The notes under the pieces were generated by a model, which was not told where the DNA came from, searched no databases, and worked only from the letters and a program-made list of their open reading frames with translations. 64,000 nucleotides of DNA from Lates calcarifer. Its lineage: Eukaryota; Chordata; Actinopteri; Centropomidae. The stretch is from assembly GCF_001640805.2 (NCBI RefSeq), contig NC_066844.1, positions 3,891,375 to 3,955,374 on the forward strand, in the 5' to 3' direction. This document shows positions 36,174-50,100 of this stretch, piece by piece (positions within the stretch are counted from its first letter, which is position 1; each line of letters opens with the position of its first letter). The translations under genes were made by a program, and so were the position numbers.

Positions 36174-39100
36174 TCATGGGACAACGACGTGGAAGGGGGA
36201 GCCTGGGATGTGGTCGTCACCCCACTTGACCACCAGCACGTAATTGCCTCGCTCCTTCAGCAGGTAGCTGACGTTGTACTGCAGGTTGCCCAAGTGTTTG
36301 ACCAGAACCTCCTCACAGGGGACCTGAGGACCGTGCACACCCACCAGGAGCATGTTCTTACCTGAGCAGAGGAGGGGGAAGATAACATGTAAGTCAAATG
36401 TGCAACATCAGTTTCAGGTGTCAGTTTCCTCTTAGTCTTTATTTATTTGTAAACTGAAGACAAATCTTTCACTCCCAACAGAAAACAAGACTTCCTTACC
36501 AGCCTTGCTGCAGTCGACAGAGAAGCTGCTCCTCTGGCCCACGAAGGCCTTGCTGAGGCCGGGGCCTCGGCTTGTCACCTTGCTGGCATCAGAGTCGCCT
36601 GGCCTGGGCATAGCACTCTGGGTGAAGCTGCTGCTGGATGCCCGTACTGTCGGATCCACTGTCAGGGTTGACGTCTCACTGGCGTTGGTCACATTCACCA
36701 ATCGAGGACCTGACAGAGAGAGAGAGAGAGAGAGAGAGCGCGAGACAAGGGAAGAAAAATGAGGTACAGTAATTATAATTCTTGCTGTGGTAGCTTTAAA
36801 ATATTTTGTAAAGCAGGAGTTGCTATTGATAAAGATTTAAATAAAACGAGTCTGCAAGAAAATTAAAGTCAGCTGCTAAGACCCAATCATGATTTATTTC
36901 ATTTGTGTAAGGTTACTGTATAAGAGTAAAAGTAAGTTCAGATAAGTGACGTGTTACCTGTGACTTTAGCCTTGTAGGGACTTCCAGTGATGTGGTTTGG
37001 TCCTCCATATTTGATGCTGATCAGGTAGTTTCCAGGCGCCATGGGAGTGTACTGCACCTTGTAGCCCTCTGGAACCTCCTGGCAGTCCATCTTTACTTTG
37101 GATGGACCTTCGATGGTCACAGCCAAGGCCCCGGGGCCAGCCTTAGTGTTGTTGATGATGAACTCTGACTGGGTACCTGAAAGATTAAAGATGCTCAGGG
37201 CACAGTAGAGACAAATGCAGAACATCTCAACCAGTCATTAGTGAAGAGGTCAGGGGTCAGACAGGTGAATGGACAGTTAACTCACCTGTTGTGCCTCTCT
37301 CCAATCCAGCTCCATACGCTGTGACCAGACCGGGCTCTCCAGTCTGTCCTGGTTCCCCAACTCGGACCTGGAAAGGACTTCCTGGGATGTGAGAGCCATT
37401 AAACTTGACATCGATAGAGTGGACACCATTCTCCCTGGGGATGAACCGGATCGCGTACTTGTCTGGAGGAGAGGACATACAGATTTAGCACATCTGTGAG
37501 TAACAACAGGAATTTAAGCAGCAGCTTTCTGGCTTTTTGTCACCTTAAAAACACACTTAAACTAAACACACACCTCTTTCCAGCTCGGTGACAACACACT
37601 CCTCCAGAGCACCAGAGGGGCTGTGGACTTTGGCCTCCATCTTCCCCTGCGCTCCATTCAGACGCACTGCAAAGGATGCTGGGTGATTCACCTTCAAACC
37701 AGACTCCTGCCAAGGTTGGACGCACACACAGTCAGTGTACAGTGCAGGGACGGACAGTTTAACGACAGGGAAGAAAATAAGGTAACACTTCAGAACACAA
37801 ACACACACTCATCTATTCAAAGTTTTTCTATTCTACTCTTACCTGAGCTCCTGTTGGTGCAGCTACAGCAGACAGAGGCAAATGGCCACAGTGTTAAAAA
37901 GCAGACACTGAGAGGGTACTACAGTGTTTTTAGTACAGTCTTAAAGGAAGTAGTTGATGAATATGACCTGGTTTACAACAGTTTAGAAATGTAATGTATT
38001 AATTTACTAGAATTTAAAATGTTGTCTAAACAAAATCAAGACGTACAAGAACTTAGACTAAATAAAATAGTCTAAAATCTGCAAATCAGAGAATTATAAA
38101 ATACTTTACATGTCATTTCCAGCACTGAGGCTCAATACCTAACCATTAAAGTATAGTGTAATATTATATTTAATGATATATTAAAGGATAACTCTGGGAC
38201 AAAAGCCACCCTCAAGACATGGGGTATTCCAGCAATTCCTGTGTTCTGCTTGGTAAAATTTATTTTTTTTTGTCAGTGGAGTCTGGTAGTGATATGTAGC
38301 AATGTTTTTGGTTAAACATGAAAGATCTTACTCTTTAAAATAAAGGTCTATCTCTGTAGGAATCACATCTATAATGTTGTCAGACATAACAATCTGGAGT
38401 ACACTACAGTAGATTGATCATGTTCAATACTGCACTAATTCCAAATGTTGTTTTTCCTCTATCAATCAGTTACTTCCAACAACATGGAAAAATAAGGCCC
38501 AGGTTCAAAAAGAGTTATCCTTTAAGTACCAAGCTGCAGGACTTTTTGACTGTACTGTGAGACCCAGATTTACACATAGGAGCGTTGGAGTCTGAACAAA
38601 GCAGGTGTTTATCTACAGCTACAAACAAACTACAGCTTCTATGAGGTCAGCAGGAAGTCTGCTGAGGCCTGTCTCTGTCTGCTGTAGCTAGGCAACCAGG
38701 CAGCTGATGATACTGATGATGGTGCTGTTAAAAGCCTTTAAATGAAACACAAGAGAAACACCAGCGGTTCCACACCAGACAAAAATAGGAATGACCAGAG
38801 CCAGGCAAAACAGTCGAGAGAGCAAAGATTTCCTGACCATTTTTAACTCACTTGGTCTGATCAGCTGTGTTTGGGATTACATCACTTAACATGTACATTG
38901 TTCAAGTTTTTAGTAACCTCCTGACCTTTCCTCCAGTGATGCCATCACAACAAACTGTAATGCAAAATTATCTAATCAGTAGAATGTTGTCAGTAAATAT
39001 CAAAGAAATTTCATGATGAAGTATCTTGTTAAAGTAGCGTTAAAGAACAATTAGCCAAATATTCTTAGTTGAGTGACTAATCTTTAACATCTATAAGAAC

Positions 39101-41125
39101 CACTCTTTGTTTCAGCTTCTCGAATGTAAAGATTTGTTTTTTCCAATTCTTTATGATTAATTTGAAATTAATTTAATTTTACTTAGTTAATAGATTAGTT
39201 GATAATGAAAAATTTTAACATAATATTTCCTTTAGCATCTCTCTCAGGCCAAAGTGTCAACTTCAGACAGAAACTGTGTGTTTGCCTGGCTGTGGTCACG
39301 TCCATGAGGCCAGTTGCATAAAGAAAACGTAATACTTAAACCTGCTTATCTGCATGACTTCAAGGGTTCAACTGGGCTATTTAATGCTGGTACTGAGCCG
39401 AGTGTCCAATAAATAGTGTCAGAGAGTTTAGATTGTTTATGATTAATTCAAATTATTATTAACACAAAGATGTGGAGATAAAATCAGTGAGTTACAATTA
39501 AAACCCAAACCAGTTGAACCCTTAAACCTAAATCACCTGCTCTAGATGAGAGTAAAATCTTATCTTCAATCATGACATCTCATTTTTATGCAACTGTGCC
39601 CCGTAGCCCTTTAGCAAGGCAGGGCAGGCTGAGTGTGGAGGTGTCTCCTCATGCCTCACCTGAAGGCCGGTAACAGTGAGGCGGCGGGCGTCGTTCACTG
39701 GCGCAACAACGGGAACCAGGAAGGGGCTGTCAGGTATGTGCTGGTCGTTAAACTTCACTGAAATCTCATAATCACCTGGAGCAGAGGAGAAGGAGAGAAG
39801 GTGACTCAGAGAGTGAGAGAGTGACATTAATGAACAACCATCAGAGTAAACTGTGTTTTCTTTACCAGGCTCCTGAGCGATGTAAGAGACACCACAGGAT
39901 CCATCTTTGCGGTCATCAAAGGAGATCTCTGCCCTGCTGGGTCCCTCCACAGCGATGGACAGACCGCCGGCCCCCGCCTCCCTCGTCCAGATACTGAACT
40001 CAGCTGATCAGAGACAGAGAGAAAGTAAGCTAAGACCTGTTTCCTACATATTAGTCCAATCTCTGCAGCTCTGTAATCAAGGGGTGACACCGCAAAATTT
40101 AGTTTGTGATCCAATATGAAGTGATGCAAATATTTTCTATTATTAAAGCTGCTAATGTAATGTCACGTATATAAGAGCTATAATCTGCCCATGCCTACCC
40201 CGTAGAGGGACGTGATGATTTGGTGACAGTAGAATAACCTATCATCTTTTGGAGAAGTTTAAAAATGTATCATATTATGTCATCCAGCTCATGGTATTTT
40301 TAAGTGCTATACAAAAGCATCTAGACTTGCTTGAGGTTCTTGAAGACATCTCCCCTCTTATCCAAATGGCTTCTTCAGCTGTGACTAGTGAGTCCCAGGT
40401 ATCAACATCTTGTGGGCTCACTTGTGACCGACTCTCGATCACACAAGAGGTTAATGCCCTAGATCTGAAGAAGCCTGTCAAACATCTTAAGCAAGTCCAG
40501 CTGCTTTCGTACAGCACTCAAGAGATACCTAACTGCAAACATATTTCTTTAAAGCAAATAATGGCAAACTTAAGTTAAACAAGCTTGTTTTTTTTGTTTT
40601 AGTTCTAAGTTACTTTGCAAACCAGAAGTTAAAAAGTGTGCTTCAGTTAAAAGACAAAGCTAGTGTTATTCTATATTTTGTTATTATCAACAAATCCTGT
40701 GAAACCCTAACCCTAACCCTAACCCTTCCCTACTCTGTCTGTGGCACTTGTCCTTGAGCTGACTGGCTCCAACTAAAGACAAGTCACACAAGTCAATGTT
40801 AAGTCCCTGAAAGGATAATGTGTGTTGTGTCTTTGTGTGTGTGTGTGTGTGTATATACCTGGCTCTCCTGCCTGTGCTCCCTCCAGTCCTGGACCTCCTG
40901 CTCTCACCTTGGCGGCCCCGCCCTCTCCCAGGGGCCCCACAGTGAACTGGAAGGGGCTGCCTGGCACATGCACGCCTCTGTACCTCACACTCACGCTGTG
41001 CACACCCATCTCCGTAGGCACGAAGCGCACACAGTAGGTGTCATTTCCAACGGCGACCAGCTCGGCAGGCTGACTGGCTCCAGAGGGGGAAGTGACCTCA
41101 GCTGTGACGTCCTTCATGTCGATCG
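36174..41125 (-). CDS. flnb: flnb exon block: repeat 20 to C-terminal repeat 24
   Basis: Exons 41125-40859, 40003-39866, 39775-39660, 37706-37574, 37462-37286, 37176-36958, 36709-36500 and 36361-36174. Landmarks are [94 protein letters not shown] and the hinge-2 region rich in S/T. Repeat 24, the dimerisation domain, runs from [20 protein letters not shown] to [18 protein letters not shown] and the stop. No frameshift is seen here. Confidence 0.93.
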
Positions 41126-44100
41126 CTGTAAACAGAGACAGACGGTATGGTGTTTAAATACTTTTCTACCTACTATTACATTACTGTAATACCATTTTGT
41201 GGTTAGTTTTGCTAATGTGAACAATTTTGTTTCCTAAATGAATTCTGCAGAGCAATTACTGTCAGAAGTTTCTAGTTGTTAAAGAAGCATTGAGATTTTG
41301 GTATTGAAGTACGGGTAGGAGTACCACACTGTAAAGAAGTTGTAATCAGGAAAAAGTAGTTACTGTAGCAGCTGTAAAGCATGTTACTTTGCAAACCTTG
41401 TGTTGCCAACCCCAGCAATTTTTATTTTCCTAGGGCTCTACAACGCACCCTCCACCCCAGCACTGCCCACTGAGCAGCGGGCATCAGCAACCCAAATACC
41501 CCTCGCTGCCTTCATTCCGCCTGCCAGCACTAGACCAGAGAGGCCAGAGATGAGGCGCACGCGCCCAGGAGAGAGGCTCAGGTCCGAGGCAACAGCAGAG
41601 GGACGAGCCCTGCCACTGCTGGGTCTTCCTGACCACCAGAGGGAGCAGTAGGAGCGACAGGAGGTGTGAGAGAGGAGCTGCCGAGAAAAGACCAGGAGGA
41701 ACCAGCTCACTGGAGGAAGAGGAGGTGAGAGGATGGAGAGGGGAAGAAAGACACACAGGTGGAATAAGAGGAAAAGGAGAGAGGAGGAGAGAGTAAAGAA
41801 AAACTGTGGAGAAAAGGGAGGAGGAGAGGGAAAGTGGATTGGAAGGAAAGAAAATACAGAAACAAGAGGACAGGAAAAAGAAAGGCAGAAATATGAAATT
41901 ACAGAAAAAAAGTAGGAGAGGAAGAAAGACAGGAAAAGAAGGGACAAAAGACAAAGCTGACACACAGGCTACAGTCAGTACTGAGAAAAAAAAAACACAG
42001 AAACCAGAGAAATGTTGTAGCTTCAGACAGGAAACAGTTTTAGAAAAGGAGAAGAAACAGCTCTAATGATGCAGGATGTTTTCGCACATGATGTCTGATG
42101 TGTCTCTAGATTTACAGGGTTTCTTTATCAATATACAAAACAAGCAAAACACACTGCTATTACTTATCAAGATGTTTACAGGTAGAGAGATAAAATTAAA
42201 ACAAAAGCCACTACACCGGTCCTATCCTGACTTGTGCGGACGTTCCTCTGACTGACACTGCAGGCAGCCAATCGGATTAGCAAAGTGTGAAAGTGTGTGT
42301 GTGCGCGTACCTGGTATCTTCAGGCTGAGGTCACACACACTCCCCACGCTGGCAACAGACGCTGCCTTCTGTCGTCGAGTGATGCTCTCCCGGATACGAC
42401 CTTCACCTGTCACCCGCACTGTGAATGGACTTCCTGTTGACAAAGACACACACCTCAATCTATTGAGTGAAAAATATTATTATTATTATTATTATTCAGA
42501 AGTACTAGTTTGCCTTCAGGAGAGTTGGAATCAATAAAAAAATTATCCAGGTGGTTGTGTCTATAATAATTTCAGCATCTTTTTTTTTCTCCAGCAGTGG
42601 AAGGTCGTCTTTACCTGGGACGTGTTCCTCAGCGAAGCGGATTGAGACGATGTAGTTTCCAGGTTCAGTAGGACAGTAGGTGACTCTACACGTCCCGTCC
42701 TCCATGTCCTCTGTTTGGATGTCGACCTTTGCTGGGCCCCTCGATGGACAAAGCCAGGCCACCGTAACCTAAACAGGTACATGCAGATATATAAAGCTAG
42801 GTTTTAGTGGTGTTATCGTTATCCCAAATCACAGTAATTAACCTGTAAAGACAGGAACTTAATATCAAAAGTTTATGTCAGAAATAAGAAGACGAGTATA
42901 CAGCCAAGCTAATGGCTACAAATGGAATTTTAAACAATCAAATAAAGCTGTGATGACTGAAGTTAGCTTCACTGACCGGCCTCTCTTGTATCGACTACGA
43001 AGCTGGCATTGTTGAAGGTGGTTCCCTGGATGAGGCCGTCGCCGTGAGCTTTGACCCGGCTGGCGTCACCGATCTCGGACTGGACGACCATGATGGTGAT
43101 GGGACTGTTAGCAACGTGCCGACCGTTCTTCAGGATGCTGACCTGGTGTTCACCCACCTCCCGGGGGATGAAGGAAATCCCTGAGAGAAGGAATAGATTC
43201 AGGTAAATGTTTTTATTTTCATTTACTTTTTAATCAGTTTAAAATCTGGCTGTTTTTTTGTGTGTTTGTGTGTGTGAGTTACCGATGTGGTTGTTGGCCA
43301 TTCTCTTCAGCAGGCAGGGCTCATCGCGGCCAGATGGTGCCCGGATGCTGGCGGTCAGCAGGCTGAGATCTGTCTCATTAATGTCCAGAGAGAAATCTGC
43401 TGCTGAGCCCAATTTGACCTGAGAGCGCCGCTGGTTGTCCTCTGAAACAAACACAGGTAAGACAGTGCTGTGAACAAGTGTCTGAACCCAGTTTTTATGA
43501 ATTTTGGTGCCTGCAAATGAATTAAAATTTTCCTCTTTTTGGGATCACCTTGAATTTAGCAGAGCCATTTGTTTCTACTTTTCCCAACATAAAAAAATAT
43601 CAGCATTTAACAGAGCATTCAGAGTTATAAACTAGAGTGGTGTTTGTGTGCAGACTGACCGGTGATCCTGGCAGTGAACGGGCTGCCAGCGATGTGCTCA
43701 TCGTTGTATTTGACCAGGATGTTGTAGTCTCCGGGCAGAGTGGGCAGGTAGCTGACACTGCAGGTCCCGTCCTTGTTGTCCACACAGCTGATCTCCGCTT
43801 TGGATGGACCCTCGATGGCCAAGTCCAGACCGCCTGGGCAGACGGACAGATGGTTGGTCAGACAGAGTGAATAGATTTATACAGGATGTCACAATTAAAT
43901 ACAGAAAAATAAATAATCACTCTTCATTTACCAGTAAAAACTGTAACTAGTCATCTTTCTTAACTTAAGGATTGTTTTCCTTAAAACCACATGAAGGCCA
44001 AAAAATTGCTGCAAATTTTAAAAAGCTCTTTCCTGAAATTCTGTTACTGTGTGTACAAAGTTGCTTTTCTTGTTTCCTAAATAAAAAATTAAAACACTTT

Positions 44101-47100
44101 TCTAATTAGTTTTAGCTGTGTCAGGTGGACTGGGTCTGCCAGAGTCAGTTATCTTCAAATTCACACATAACCATAGTGGCTTTAATATTATTAATAACAT
44201 TTCTGTAGCCACCACAAATACACAAACAGCAAATACCATGATTACCAGACTATATATTATCACCCCACTGTGACTAAAGCTGTCACCAGCCCTCCTCCTC
44301 CCTCTTTCGTACCTTCAGAGGCATCTTCAGTGTAGACTGTGAATGTGGCCAACTTGTTGGCAACGCCGTAGCTCAGACCAGGACCATAGGCTGTGACATT
44401 TGGACTGCTGGCATGGTTCACGTAGAACTGAAGAGGAGACTCTGTAACACACACACACTCAAGATTAGTACAAGGATAGAAAAAAGAAAAACTACTGGTG
44501 AAGTAAACCACTCTTGTACACTCACTTATGTTAATCTTGATCACTTCTGGGGACGTTACATAAACTTGCATTCATTTCCTGGAGACTTGTCCTAACAATA
44601 ACCCTAACCCTACCCAAAAATCAGTTTCTTCCTCCACTGGTGACACAGCTTTTGCCCCTCGTTAACTGAAAAAAGGAGCCTATGACAGAAATTCTCACAC
44701 ACAGATTCTCAGGGTGTGATGTCATTACAGGCTGGTGATTAATGGTTTTCTCCTGCTGGCTGAAAATGAACACACACACACTTCTTACAACATGCACACC
44801 TTTCGCACACAGTTTAGACAGTCCTAATCACACACACACCTCTCTCCATGTGTCATCCTGACTGTGATGACATCATTATCCAAACATCCCGACAGCCGAC
44901 AGCAGATTGATGTCTGCGACAGAAGCAGTTCTTCTTCTGAACACCAGGTGGCTCCAAATTCATCTTTCTAAGACCAATAATGGGCTCTGGCTGTGGGAGC
45001 AATGTTGCCCAGGACACAAGTGTGTGTTTTGTGTGTGTGTTGTGCGCTAACCTGGGATGTGTGTGCCATTGTATTTGATGTGCATCTCGTGCAGGCCGGC
45101 CTCGGTGGGCGAGTACTGCACTGTGACCGTCCCGTCCAGGTTGTCTGTGATCAGTGGCTGAGCTGATTTACCTGAAGGCATCAGCACCTCACCTGAAACA
45201 GAGAGAGAGAGTAAACCTTTATTTCTTTATTGATTGGTTGACCTCCTTTGAGTTTGGGCTCTAATTTTTTAGAATCTGCTTTTTCTAGTTTATGGTAATT
45301 AGGATTCATTAACTTTTGTTGTTTGTTATTTCTTTGTTATTTGTATGTTTGTAACTTTATTTTTCTCTTTAACTCAAGCATGTTAAAGATTTTCTGTGTC
45401 TGTGTCTCACCAGTGATTTCTCCCTTCCTGAAAGAGAAGGGTATCACCATGTCGAATGGTCTGAAGCCACTTCCGTTAACGCTGCTCCTGATTGGCTCAT
45501 AACTGTCTGATGTCACCTGGAGAGGACGGACATAAACAGAGAGAGACATTAACACATCATTCAACACTAAATAAACAACTTCTTTAACTTCTCAGTGACC
45601 CGCATTAGAAACATGCTGCTGCTGCCCCCACACAAGGGCATCCTGGGAAGTGTAGTGCGGTTAAGCAAGAAGGAAAGAGCATGAGGAGGATGATCATGAT
45701 GATTATGATGAGGTGACTTTGTGAAGCAGCCACAGCGATGAACAGTGCACTGAGGAAGAGGAGAGAGAGAGAGACCACCACAACAAAAACCCCTGGAAAA
45801 AAAAAAAATCCTTAAACACCCGTAACCATAGCAATGCCTTCTGCAAAAACATTTAACAAAAGCCTGGGGATTTATTTAGGTGATTTTAGACGTTTGCTGC
45901 GATCCCATTGGCTGAGACAAAAAGAGAAGCGATGACATGATGGAGGAAGCAAAAGCGGTTGAGCGATTAGAGGTCAGAGGTCAGGTTTTAACCAGCGGCA
46001 AGTCACCTGCAACGAAGAGAAGCTGTGCGTGTGTGTGGTTTAATGTGTAGTTTATGTTGTGTTTGTACGGAATGTGTGTTTCAGTTTGTGCTTGTGTGTG
46101 TGTGTGTGTAATTTCACCCAAATCATAAAAAAATGTGTATTTAATCTTGATGAATGTTTTTCCAAGCAAGTGTGTGTGTGTGTGTTTGGGGTACCCAGGG
46201 CTGAAAGCCAGCTCCAGGGGGAGCAGCCTGTTGCTGTCGAGACGTCTGCTCTTGGATCATGGGTACCTCATCAGTGGCCTGAGGACACGACATTAAGGGT
46301 TAAACATCTGACCTCACACACTCGCACACACACACATAAAACAGACACACACACATACACTCCCCTCTTCGTTGTACACGTGTGGGGGTCTCACTGAGCA
46401 GAGGTGTAGACAACAGATTAAGGAGGAAACAACAATAAGGTAAAACAAAAGAATAGTCTCCACAAAGACTAGTAAATATGCGAGTTTGAATCTGTGAGAA
46501 TATGTTTCTTTACATGGGAAGGGATGTATGGTTTGTGAAAGTGCAGCACACGTTCACATACAGACTAACAGACACATGGGAAGGACAGTTTAAACATTTA
46601 AAAGTTGACATATGCTGTGGCCTCATGGGTAAATCCTGATCTGTAACCTGAAGGCACAAAATCCAAAGGTTAATCTGCAACCAGCTTAATCAGTCAACCA
46701 ACAATCTCAAATAAAAGCTAACTCCAGCATTTCTGAACCTGGGCCTTATCTTCCCATGTTTTTGGAAGTAAATGGCTGATGGGGACAAAAATCTTTGCAG
46801 CCAGTCCAGTATTGAGTGAGAATGGTGTATCAGTGTAAACAAACTGTGCAACTGTCAAAACAAAGTTCTTGTTTTTGCTACTGACAGGCTCACTTTCTTA
46901 TTGTAAGTGTATGACAACATTATGGATGGGATTCCTACAGAAAAAGACCATTTTATTGAAGAGTAAGATCCTTATTGTTTCAACAGAAACAACATTATAT
47001 ATTGCTACCAGACTCCATTGACTAAAACAGTGATTATACTAGGCAGAAAATGGGAGATACTGATCTACTGCTGCCTTAGTTTGCAGTATTGTGTTACTTT

Positions 47101-50100
47101 CAGTGGTGGAAGAAGTAATTCGATTCTATGCATAAGTAAAAATACCACACATTTTCACAAATAAACTAAGTGATCAAGGTAGCAGTATTTCAGCTGCTCC
47201 TGTGTTCTGCTTGGTAAAATTACTGTTTTTTCCAATGGAGTCTGGTATTGATATATAAATGTTTCTGGTTAAACAAAAAGGAAGGTCTGTCTCTGTAGTA
47301 GTCCATTCCATAATGCTGCCAGACACATTTTGTCCCTACTAACACCCAAAAACATGGGAAAATGATGCCCAGGTTCAAAAATACTAAAGCTATCCTTTAA
47401 TGCTGATTTAAAAAAGTAACTTGAGGGCAAAGGTACTTCACAACTATAATGCAGCAGAGACTTTTCAGATCTATCTGCACTTAATCTGCATGAGAACACA
47501 ATGAAATCTGCAGATTTCATGTTCATTCTGATGGATTATACAAGCCAGTTATTTTTCATGCTGTGAATGGAAACAAACCTTTAAGAAAATACACTGATGA
47601 TCTAAAATTAAGTAGCTGAAACATCTAAAAACACCAGAATGATCCTTTAAAATACTGAAAAAAAAAAAAAAAAAATTCTATCTCCAACTTTAATTAAGGA
47701 TCCTCTTAAATCACAGTTTACTGCCCAGTGAACACAGTTCTGTTTCGCTCCCTCACCATGACTTTGAAGGGACTGCGTGGGATGTTTTCTCCTCCAAAGC
47801 GCACGTAGATGACGTAGTTCCCAGGCGCTGGAGCGGTGTAGAAGATGTCGAAGGTGCCATCCTCGTTCTCCAAAACCTCGGCCTCCACCTCACTGCCATC
47901 GGGCTGAACCACCACACAGCTCACCTTCCCCTTCCCAGCACCCTTGGCGTTCACCACCAGGCCAAGCTCCTCACCGATTGCCACTGTGGGGCCCACGCCG
48001 GGACCTGGGGGGACGACATTTTATTCATTGTTTGTCTCCTCTGTGTTTAAAATTTCTATAAACTCTTACATTTCATCAGTGGTCACATACCGGTGACGGT
48101 GCATTTGCTGGCGTCTCCAGTTGCCGTGGCTCGGACTCTGTAGGGCGAGGCTGGGATGTCATCACCACCGTACTTTATGACAATGGTGTACCGGCCCGTG
48201 CGGTCTGGGATGTAAGACACCCGGTACGTACCATCACTGTTGTCATGGATACTGGGTTGCTTAGGTTTACCATCCTGGTCCTAAGGTGAGAGGAGAGAAG
48301 AAGGAAAAAAAGGAGGATTGGTTTTGCTTCTTGTGAGTCTGTCCTCTGATCGAGAAAGTGTCTGTAAGGAAGCTGTCCTCCCTGATCAATATTCTTCATA
48401 TATGTTTGCGATATATCTATGCTTCTGTCATCCTGATTGTGCTTTTCTGAGATTATGAGTGTGTGCATTACTGACGGTGATGAGCACGCTCAGTTGGCCC
48501 TGGCCGGCGTCCTTGGCGTCTATGTTGAACTCGACGGGGAAGCTGGCAGGGACGCCGCTGGTCAGCCCGGGGCCACTGGCTCGCACTTTGCTGGCATCAT
48601 GAGTGGGCAGAACCCGAAACTTGAAGGGACTGAAGAGATCACAGACACTCAGAGACAAAAAGCACAGGACCCTGACAATGACCCCCTACATCAGTCCTTC
48701 TGTACTGCAGTACCGCTATGTACCTGCGGGGGACGTCCTCCTCTGCATACTTGACGGCCACAGAGTACGGCCCCTCCACAGACGGGGTGTAAGACACGGT
48801 AGTGAGTCCCGTCCCCGTTGTCCGTCACCTCCACGGGCTCAGCGACTGCCTTTGGGAGCTGTGATGGCCACGGCCAGAGGGGCCACGCCCGCCTTCCTGC
48901 AGTCAACTGTGAAGGATTGTGGGATATTGGTCCTGACCACTGACCCCACACCGGGACCGGACACTTTTACCTTACTGGGGTCCACGATGTCCTTCACTGG
49001 GACCTTGAATGGACTTCCTGGAGAGAACAGGAAAAGGAAATGTTGGTTAAATCACAAAAAGAAAACGTCAAAGATACAGATCTAGTTCAAATGTTTACAA
49101 GAAATATGAGTTTGATGTTTATTAGTTTGTTAAGTAAAATGCAAAAATCAAGATCGAAAAATGGAGAAAAAGACTGGCAGATTAATCAATAATCAATAAT
49201 AAGATTCAGGCTTTAAATCTGTCTGAGCATCGCTGACCTCTGATCCTCAGTCTTTAAATGAATAATAGCAGCTAGCCTTAAAACTGTGTTAAAATGAAGT
49301 TGATGCTGGTGTTAACGGTCTTTGTAAATTAGATCTGAGTAACATGGTCTATGGGTAAAGTGGTTTCTGCAGCCTGGATCTTTCTGTTCAACCAGCTGAT
49401 GCCTTCACAGCAGAACCACAACATTCGTCTGTGAAAGGTGTCGAACCAGTGAAACATGCTGAGCTTTTCCTGAACAAAGTCAATTAAACTGAGCTGCAGC
49501 ATTTTAACTTCAGCCAGTAACTTCAACCACATCTTTAAAAAAAACAAACTGAAACACTCCACAGGCCAACAACGTCAACAACATCTTTGTAACATTAACT
49601 GTAAAACATTTACCGCATCTCTTAACTTCACCTGTTGTTAAAGGTGGAAATGAGAGCAAAAGCAACAAGGTGTTGTAAAGGAATGATTAAAGGAAATAAA
49701 CAGATGTGAGAGAGCTACGTAGATCTGTTCCTGCTTTCCATTGTACTAATATGAAATAAATAATTAGATTATTTGTCAAATGTTGCCATTAAAATTTGAC
49801 ACATTGATTTGTTGTCAGGGAGTCATTGATGTTTGTAGTAATGTTAATGACTGTCTGCGTGAACTTTATTTAATCAGGAAGTCACACTTGAGATCAGGAT
49901 CTTATTTACAAGTGAGAGCTTAGTGCAGATAAGTCAAATAAAATAGGGATAGTAGAGCAGAGACAAACTAACTTTTTAACTTTTTGGTCTTTTCATGAAC
50001 TTTCACATTTGACCTCAGTGTTAAACCAATAGAAAAAACAATTCTGACAATCATAAACATAACATGACATAAAAAAAAAATCTATTCTCACCGGGGATGT

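Noticed and set aside
36105..36762. Plus-strand frames near 36 kb
   Set aside because: Antisense shadows of the flnb repeat-24 and hinge-2 exons.
40690..40728. Interstitial telomere
   Set aside because: Only three to four CCCTAA units, and similar units recur at 44.6 and 63.6 kb inside dispersed repeats.
41484..42066. Long open frames on both strands over the polypurine tract
   Set aside because: K/R/E-only or L/S/F-only translations from purine/pyrimidine bias, with no domain and no codon structure.
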